Shown piece by piece: positions 58,740-64,000 of a DNA stretch of 64,000 nt. The notes beneath the pieces were generated by a model. The model saw only the letters and a list, made by a program, of their open reading frames with translations, did not search any database and was not told where the DNA came from. A program made the translations under genes and the position numbers. How positions within the stretch are numbered: the stretch's first letter is position 1; each line of letters starts with the position of its first letter. The DNA is from Moesziomyces globuligerus. Lineage: Eukaryota; Basidiomycota; Ustilaginomycetes; Ustilaginales; Ustilaginaceae. Location: assembly GCA_030849465.1 (NCBI GenBank), contig JARVLF010000024.1:124001-188000 (forward strand), in the 5' to 3' direction.

Positions 58740-58744
58740 TATAA
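58740..58744 (+). promoter_or_regulatory. TATA element of the vacuolar iron transporter gene
   Basis: TATAA within GCATATAATCG, 76-80 bases upstream of the ATG at 58820, facing the gene. Confidence 0.5.
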
Positions 58745-58819
58745 TCGCCTCACCTCCTCTTGCTTTGCCTTCCCGTCATCACATCCCTCTCGCAAGAAGT
58801 TCGTCCCAGCATATCCACC

Positions 58820-60034
58820 ATGGCCTGCTCCTCCAGCAAGAATGCCGGCAAGCCCACCGGCGTGTGCGCCAACTGCGCCTGCGGCAAGGCCTCCAACGGC
58901 GCCTCGGTCAAGCTTGCCTCCAAGAACAAGTCCGAATCCACGCCGCTCCTCTGGTCCACCACTGCGGCCGATGCCAGCACGGCCAACTACCAGGCGGCTG
59001 CTTCCGCCTCCGATGGCAACGGCGTCGCCTCGTCGTCCGCCTCGACGCTCAGCGCCACCCACGAATGCCCCTCCTCGGCAGCTCAGCAGCACGACCCCAG
59101 CTTCGTCTGCTGCAGAGACGTGGTGGCTGCCGACGAGCGCACGCTCATCGATCCAGACTTTGCGCGCGACTGCATCGTCGGTCTCAGCGACGGCCTCACC
59201 GTCCCCTTTGCGCTCACCGCCGGCCTCTCCTCGACCGGCTCCACCAAGCTCGTCGTGCTCGCAGGCCTCGCCGAGCTCGTTTCGGGCGCCATCTCCATGG
59301 GCATCGGTGGATTCCTCTCGGCACAGGCAGAGCTGAGCCACTTTGCCTTCAACCACAGGTCGACTCAGCAGCGCGTCGAGCGCTCGTGCGGCACCGAGGT
59401 CCAGCGCCAGGTGCACGACATCCTCAAGGGCTACGGCATCGCTCCAGACACCAGTGCACAGATCGCCGCCGAACTCACCGCAAAGGAGCAGCAGCGCAGA
59501 GAGGCGCAGCACTTCGCACACGCCCACAGCTTGCGCACCTCGGCCAACCGACGCAAGATCTTTGGCTGCATCCCCCTGCCTTCGTCCCAGTCCGCGTCGA
59601 TGCCCGCACACAAGCGCATCGCTAGCGACGAGGAGTCTCAGGCGAGCAGTTCAGAGGACGACGAGCTCGACCAGGCCGGCCTCACGCCCTTCCTTCTCAA
59701 GCTCGGCGAGGGCCTCGAGCCCGTCAGCACATCGCGCCTCTACGTCTCGGCGCTCACCATTGGCCTCAGCTACTTTATCGGCGGCATCATCCCGCTGCTG
59801 CCTTACATGTTCATCGAGCAGGCAAGCCGCGCGCTGCTCCTCTCGGTCATCATCACCGGAGTCATCCTCCTCATCTTTGGCGTCGTCAAGCAGCGCGTCA
59901 CCGGCGGCGAGGGCGGCTTCAAGGGCTACGCCTACGGCGCCATCTCCACCCTCGCCGTGGGCGGTGTCGCCGCAGGCGCATCCTGGCTCCTCGTCGGGCT
60001 CCTCGAAGGCGGTGGTGATGCAGGCCACATCTAG
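58820..60034 (+). CDS. CCC1: CCC1/VIT1-type vacuolar iron/manganese transporter
   Basis: 404 residues from the ATG at 58820 (context CCACCATGG). Ccc1/VIT1 proteins move cytosolic Fe2+ (and Mn2+) into the vacuole for storage and detoxification. Seen: an N-terminal cytosolic region of about 115 residues with a Cys cluster GVCANCACGKASNG; then the first transmembrane helix with IVGLSDGLTVPFALTAGLSS, the ion-path signature DGLTVPFALTAGL; the second with GAISMGIGGFLSAQAELSHF (the GAxSMGxGGYLSxQAE-type family motif); a long cytosolic segment with His/Arg and acidic residues (membrane-loop metal-binding region); and three C-terminal helices, from SALTIGLSYFIGGIIPLLPY to the end. Length is typical for fungal Ccc1. 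Upstream are paired GATA and CCAAT motifs. Convergent with DPH2, 93 bases away. Confidence 0.92.
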   Translation: MACSSSKNAGKPTGVCANCACGKASNGASVKLASKNKSESTPLLWSTTAADASTANYQAAASASDGNGVASSSASTLSATHECPSSAAQQHDPSFVCCRDVVAADERTLIDPDFARDCIVGLSDGLTVPFALTAGLSSTGSTKLVVLAGLAELVSGAISMGIGGFLSAQAELSHFAFNHRSTQQRVERSCGTEVQRQVHDILKGYGIAPDTSAQIAAELTAKEQQRREAQHFAHAHSLRTSANRRKIFGCIPLPSSQSASMPAHKRIASDEESQASSSEDDELDQAGLTPFLLKLGEGLEPVSTSRLYVSALTIGLSYFIGGIIPLLPYMFIEQASRALLLSVIITGVILLIFGVVKQRVTGGEGGFKGYAYGAISTLAVGGVAAGASWLLVGLLEGGGDAGHI

Positions 60035-60127
60035 ACAGCTTCGAGAGTTGATTTGCAGGTCACAATTGTTACGCTACCGTTGCAGCCTGAAGATGTGCGA
60101 ATCAAAGGGGGGTGGGGAGGGGGATAA

Positions 60128-62074
60128 CTACATGGTGTGGCCTAGGCCGCCCGCGTCTTTGTAGCCTTTGGCGATGCCCTCTCGGCCTTCTTCGAGCGTG
60201 CTGGGTTCGTCGAGGCCGATGCGTTGTTCGAGGCCCTTCCAGCCGCGCTTGGCGATGTGTTGGAGCGAGGCGCTTTCGAGAACCGTCGTGAGTTGGCCTG
60301 TCGCAGCGTTTCGGACGACGACTGAGTCTTGGTGCATGCCAGCCTCTGCGCCTGCTACTTGCAATGCACCGTCTGATGAGTCTGCTTCGTTGAGGCGACG
60401 ACTACCGTCGGTGGCGCCATTGTTGAACTTGCGTCTGTGGACATAGGTTCCGCTAACGAGCGAAAAATGCGGCCGATCCTCTTCTTGCTCCTCCTCTTTC
60501 TCTTGCTCGTCATCATCGAGATCGATCTCCTCTGTGCGTTGCTCAAGATCCCGGGTGTCTGAATCGGTACGAAGGTGAGGGGGAACGAGTCTTTCGAGAT
60601 CAAGGACGTATTTGCCGGTCCAATCGACGCCCTCTTGGCCTCGAAGCTGACGGTCCGCAGCGTCTACGGCGAGTTGCATCTCGAACGGCGTGACGATGGG
60701 ACGGAAGAACTCCTTGCTGTCGACGAGCGTGTTTTCGGGACACGCGACGAGCACAAAGACGTCGATCTCCTGGAAGTTGGCCAGCTTGGCCGGATTCAGC
60801 TTGCCCACCGAGATGGTGTAGACCTTGCGTGCGCTGCGCCTGCTCGTGAGCAGCGTGCGCAGATGCCGGAGCAGAGGCAGGTACGAGTGCACGCCCAACG
60901 TGCCCACCAGCAGTCCCACCACCGATGCATCGCGCGCCTTGAGCACCGACGCATATCGCTTCATCAACAACCGATTCGTCGAGCCCGTCTCGACGCGTGC
61001 GGAGCAACGCAGTGGATCGTACGAAACCACGGGCGTAGATGCTCCCAGCGTCAGCAGCAGATTCGTAAGCGACAGCGACTCGGGTCCGAGGTACAGATAG
61101 CCGCACTCGGAAACCTCGATGCCGAAAGGCAGGTCCACGCTGCGAGAAGCACCCAGCGGCTGTCCATCGAGTGCAATCTCGTCCGACGCGTTTCCCGGTG
61201 GTGCCGAGGGTGTGGCCGTGGCAGATGTTGCCGTGGACGAGGCGCCGAACGAGCCACACGACCCAGCACCACAACAGTTTGACGTTTTGGCCTCCGACGC
61301 TGCACAGGCGCAGCCCTCAGCCTCGCCTGCAGCACAGCGCAGACCGCTAGCCTCGGTGACCGCTCTCGACTTGCCATTGACGAGCTTGTCGTCGTAGTTC
61401 CTGCGCAGATCCACATGCGTCCTGACCAACGGCAGCTCCACCCCCTGCCGCTTCAACGCCTTCTCGGTAGCCTCGAACACGTCCTGCGCCACATGGTCCC
61501 ACGACACATCGTACGTGAACACGAGCGCCTTGACCTGTCCGTTCTTTAGAATGTGTTGCTGGGCCTGGTCGGCAAGTGCGTGTGCCGCCTCGGCGGCGCT
61601 CGCGAGCGGCTGTTTGGTGAATACGTAGATCACCGGCAGCCTCGCCGTGGCCGAGAGACAGGCATGTCCAAAGTGTACGACGAGATCCGCATCGACGTGC
61701 TTCGCCGCGACCTCATCGACGCAGCATCCGCCATAGCTCGTATCGGCGAGGATGAAGAAGTCTGGCAAGGGACCGGCGGAGGACGAGGCGGACGAGGTGG
61801 AGGCATGGTTGGGTGCATCGTCGGCTTGATAAAGGGTACGGACCTGGTGTCGGAGCGCCCAATAGACAGGGACCGAGTCTACGAGTGCTTCGTCGGGGAA
61901 CTGCAGCGCCACACGTCGGAAGCGACCGGCATGGATCTTGGCAGCCGTGGAGACGATGTCGTAGACGTAGTAGACGGAGCGGCCGGACGATGCGGCGGTG
62001 GCGGACTCGGCGAGCGGATCGAGCTCGAGCGGAGCGGTGAGGATGGCCTCGTCCGTGGTGCTGAATGCCGCCAT
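60128..62074 (-). CDS. DPH2: Diphthamide biosynthesis protein Dph2
   Basis: 648 residues from the ATG at 62074. Dph1-Dph2 is the radical iron-sulfur enzyme that transfers a 3-amino-3-carboxypropyl group from SAM to the eEF2 histidine that becomes diphthamide, the target of diphtheria toxin. Seen: RVALQFPDEALVDSVPVYWA, FFILADTSYGGCCVDEVAAK with Cys117-Cys118, ADLVVHFGHACLS with Cys139, PVVSYDPLRCSARVE with Cys357, VGKLNPAKLANFQEIDVFVL, and VACPENTLVDSKEFFRPIVT with a further cluster-type Cys near 438. An unusual insertion at about residues 243-298 contains six Cys. The C-terminal region has an acidic run (about residues 520-535) and a region before the end resembling other Dph2 tails. Divergent from TFB2. 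Confidence 0.92.
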   Translation of the reverse strand: MAAFSTTDEAILTAPLELDPLAESATAASSGRSVYYVYDIVSTAAKIHAGRFRRVALQFPDEALVDSVPVYWALRHQVRTLYQADDAPNHASTSSASSSAGPLPDFFILADTSYGGCCVDEVAAKHVDADLVVHFGHACLSATARLPVIYVFTKQPLASAAEAAHALADQAQQHILKNGQVKALVFTYDVSWDHVAQDVFEATEKALKRQGVELPLVRTHVDLRRNYDDKLVNGKSRAVTEASGLRCAAGEAEGCACAASEAKTSNCCGAGSCGSFGASSTATSATATPSAPPGNASDEIALDGQPLGASRSVDLPFGIEVSECGYLYLGPESLSLTNLLLTLGASTPVVSYDPLRCSARVETGSTNRLLMKRYASVLKARDASVVGLLVGTLGVHSYLPLLRHLRTLLTSRRSARKVYTISVGKLNPAKLANFQEIDVFVLVACPENTLVDSKEFFRPIVTPFEMQLAVDAADRQLRGQEGVDWTGKYVLDLERLVPPHLRTDSDTRDLEQRTEEIDLDDDEQEKEEEQEEDRPHFSLVSGTYVHRRKFNNGATDGSRRLNEADSSDGALQVAGAEAGMHQDSVVVRNAATGQLTTVLESASLQHIAKRGWKGLEQRIGLDEPSTLEEGREGIAKGYKDAGGLGHTM

Positions 62075-62448
62075 GGCTGGTGCTGCTGTGGTTCGAGCGC
62101 AAACGTCGTGGTGGTGGTGGTGGTGGGTCCTGACAAGACATCGAGGAAGGCCAACCTCAATTTTTTCTTGCCCAAAGCCATGTGCACACCAACAAGGGTC
62201 CCTCGATATGGAACAATGATTGCTGCTTCTGACTCGGGTGTGTCAGTCGGACCAAAGTCTCAATCAATTAAGAATCGGCGCAACTATATTTTCGGGATTC
62301 GGAATTCCAAGCTCAGCTCCGGAATGGTCGAGTTTGTGGAGGCGAAGCTCGAGGCAAGCTCCTCCTCTCTCTAGCTCTCTCCACCCATGCTCTACTCCTT
62401 GGCTCGACGGCCCATGCTGCTTTGATCGCAGCGCCCAAGCACGCGGCC
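62075..62448. promoter_or_regulatory. Divergent promoter region, DPH2 and TFB2
   Basis: 374 bases between the start codons. A GTG-repeat tract lies near 62109-62130 and an A/T-rich stretch (CAATTAAG, CTATATTTTCG) near 62263-62295. No TATA can be assigned with confidence. Confidence 0.5.
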
Positions 62449-63930
62449 ATGGCATCGCAACGACATACCCCCGGGCCCGGCCAAGGCGTCACGTCCACCG
62501 CCAAGGGCGGCAACAACCATGCGCTCTCCATCACCGAGCACTCGCGTGCGGCTGGCATCGGCGCAGAGACCATCGACGACTTTCTCGACCGCCAGCCTCG
62601 CTCCGTACTCATTCGCCTCTACGAGAAGCCCGCCTCGTGTCTGGCCATCTTTCGGCTGCTGCCCATGCTGGCGCGGCAGCTGATCATGCACATGCTCTTC
62701 CTCGACGTCCCGCTCGCCGCCGACGACTTTCTGGCGTGGCTCAAGCGGGATGCACGCAAGGAGTTCGACGTGGCGACGAGCAAGCTCTCGCGTCTGTCGA
62801 TCGTGCAGCTCAAGACGACCGCCGGCCGACAGATCCTGCTGCTCAACGCCGTCTTCACCGAGGGCATGCGAAGGGCGCTGACCGGAGGCGGCAAGCACCG
62901 ATCGTTTGGCGTGCCGTGCGATACCGAGGACAAGAATGCGGTCGACGTGGCCTTTCTGGATCAATACGCGCGTACAAAGTGGGAGACCATCCTCCACTAC
63001 ATGGTGGGCAGCGAGAACTCGAGCACGCCCAGAGAACCCGTGCTGTATCTGCTGCGCCGCAGCAACCTCATGCAGCCACGCTCCAGCTCGAGCTCGAGCT
63101 CGGGCGGCGGACTCAACATCACCAGCCGAGGCTTCCAGTTTCTGCTCGAGGACGTCAATACGCAGCTGTGGGATCTGCTGCTGCAGTACCTCGACATGGC
63201 CGAGGAGAGGAACATGGATCTGGTCGAGGTGCTGGCGTTTCTCTTCATGCTCGGCAGCTTGGAGCTTGGCCGCGATTATTCGACCGAGGAGCTGCCAGAG
63301 ACGCAGCTGCACATGCTAGAAGACTTCCGCGACTACGGACTCGTGTATCAGCGCAAGGCGTCGAGTCGCCGCTTCTATCCGACGCGCCTCGCCACCACGC
63401 TCACGTCTTCGGCGGCGGTGCCTCTGCTCTCGAGCAACGGCAGCGAGCCTGAAGAGCGCGGCTACATCATCCTCGAGACAAATTACCGCCTCTACGCGTA
63501 TACGTCCAATCCGCTCCGCGTCGCCGTGCTCTCGCTCTTTGTCACGATCAAGGCACGCTTTCCGAACCTCGTCGTCGGCTCCATCACGCGCGACTCGGTC
63601 AAGTCGGCACTCGCCAACGGCATCACCGCCGAGCAGATCATCACATACCTCACCCACCATGCGCATGTCCAGATGCATCGCAACGATCCGCTGCTCCCCG
63701 TCACCGTCTCCGACCAGATCCGACTCTGGGAACGCGAAAAGAACCGCGTCCAGCAGAACCTCGGCTCGCTCTTCACCGACTTCACCAGCCAGTTCGACTT
63801 TGACGAAGTGCGCAACTATGCTCAGCAGCTCGGCGTGCTCGTCTGGCACGACGATGCGAAGCGCCGCTTCTTTGTCGACGAGGCCGGCAACGAACCCGTC
63901 CGCGACTACATCCGGCGTAGACGCGCGTAA
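62449..63930 (+). CDS. TFB2: TFIIH core subunit Tfb2 (p52/GTF2H4)
   Basis: 493 residues from the ATG at 62449 (GCCATGGC context). Tfb2/p52 anchors the XPB helicase (Ssl2) to the TFIIH core and supports transcription initiation and nucleotide excision repair. Seen: TIDDFLDRQPRSVLIRLYEK with PASCLAIFRLLPMLARQLIM, the N-terminal family start; KWETILHYMVGSENS; GFQFLLEDVNTQLWDLLLQY; LDMAEERNMDLVEVLAFLFM; GYIILETNYRLYAYTSNPLR with VAVLSLFVTIKARFPNLVVG; SDQIRLWEREKNRV; and the C-terminal LGVLVWHDDAKRRFFVDEAG. A short Ser-rich insertion (near residues 206-216) is the only deviation. Length matches other fungal Tfb2. The stop is 70 bases before the window end. Confidence 0.95.
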   Translation: MASQRHTPGPGQGVTSTAKGGNNHALSITEHSRAAGIGAETIDDFLDRQPRSVLIRLYEKPASCLAIFRLLPMLARQLIMHMLFLDVPLAADDFLAWLKRDARKEFDVATSKLSRLSIVQLKTTAGRQILLLNAVFTEGMRRALTGGGKHRSFGVPCDTEDKNAVDVAFLDQYARTKWETILHYMVGSENSSTPREPVLYLLRRSNLMQPRSSSSSSSGGGLNITSRGFQFLLEDVNTQLWDLLLQYLDMAEERNMDLVEVLAFLFMLGSLELGRDYSTEELPETQLHMLEDFRDYGLVYQRKASSRRFYPTRLATTLTSSAAVPLLSSNGSEPEERGYIILETNYRLYAYTSNPLRVAVLSLFVTIKARFPNLVVGSITRDSVKSALANGITAEQIITYLTHHAHVQMHRNDPLLPVTVSDQIRLWEREKNRVQQNLGSLFTDFTSQFDFDEVRNYAQQLGVLVWHDDAKRRFFVDEAGNEPVRDYIRRRRA

Positions 63931-64000
63931 TGCTAAGAACTGCGATCAAAGGCGATGCGTGTGCCAGTGTGTGTGCATGTTTGCCGTCTGTAGAAGCGAG

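Larger units (their letters stand above)
57849..58819. promoter_or_regulatory. Divergent upstream region, MRC1 and vacuolar iron transporter
   Basis: 971 bases between start codons. The right half has features facing the iron transporter: CCAAT words, a 7-bp tandem repeat, two TGATAAC (GATA) sites and a TATA element. The left half holds the MRC1 promoter, with no clear element. No gene was recognised on either strand. Confidence 0.6.

Overview
The window is GC-rich nuclear DNA of a basidiomycete fungus, most probably a smut of the Ustilaginales (Ustilago/Sporisorium/Moesziomyces group). The evidence is the dense packing of mostly intronless genes, the very long Ser/Ala/Pro-rich insertions in conserved proteins, the few short introns (64-100 nt) with GTAAGT-like donors, and the set of fungal housekeeping proteins. 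I did no database search; names rest on family motifs read by eye.

Left block (1-12.75 kb): GWT1 (GPI-inositol acyltransferase, +); a glycine-rich repetitive secreted protein (-, with a likely 5'UTR intron); an RGG-tailed DEAD-box RNA helicase of Mss116 type (-); a long + gene joining a helical-repeat (PPR-like) mitochondrial region to a complete octanoyltransferase (LIP2); and an acidic, disordered protein of unknown function (-).

Middle (12.75-24.94 kb): about 12.2 kb with no convincing gene, very unlike the rest of the window. It ends at an RFX transcription factor (two exons; the intron splits the first Trp codon of the DNA-binding domain). The last 3-4 kb is pyrimidine-rich with splice-like signals and a CAG tract, and could be a long promoter plus spliced leader.

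Right block (28.3-64 kb) is compact: mitochondrial ribosomal protein uS9m (-), a PAC4-like proteasome chaperone (+), a YAK1/DYRK kinase (-), a securin-like protein (-), ATG13 (+), a Kv-beta type aldo-keto reductase (-), a PrmC/HemK methyltransferase fused to peptidyl-tRNA hydrolase (+), a Ser/Pro-rich unknown (+), a YMC1-type mitochondrial carrier (-), three-exon exosome subunit RRP40 (+), a very small three-exon RAMP4/SERP1/Ysy6 gene reconstructed here (-), the replication checkpoint mediator MRC1 (-), a CCC1/VIT1-type vacuolar iron transporter (+) with GATA and CCAAT motifs upstream, diphthamide enzyme DPH2 (-) and TFIIH subunit TFB2 (+).

The genes do not form one pathway, but themes recur: mitochondrial gene expression and cofactors (uS9m, PrmC-PTH, PPR-LIP2, possibly the helicase), growth and starvation control (YAK1, ATG13), and cell cycle/replication (securin-like, MRC1). 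The best novelties are two fusion proteins joining mitochondrial functions, the hidden RAMP4 gene whose first coding exon is only the ATG, and the gene desert before the RFX factor. I see no CRISPR array, rRNA, convincing tRNA, intact transposon or secondary-metabolite cluster.
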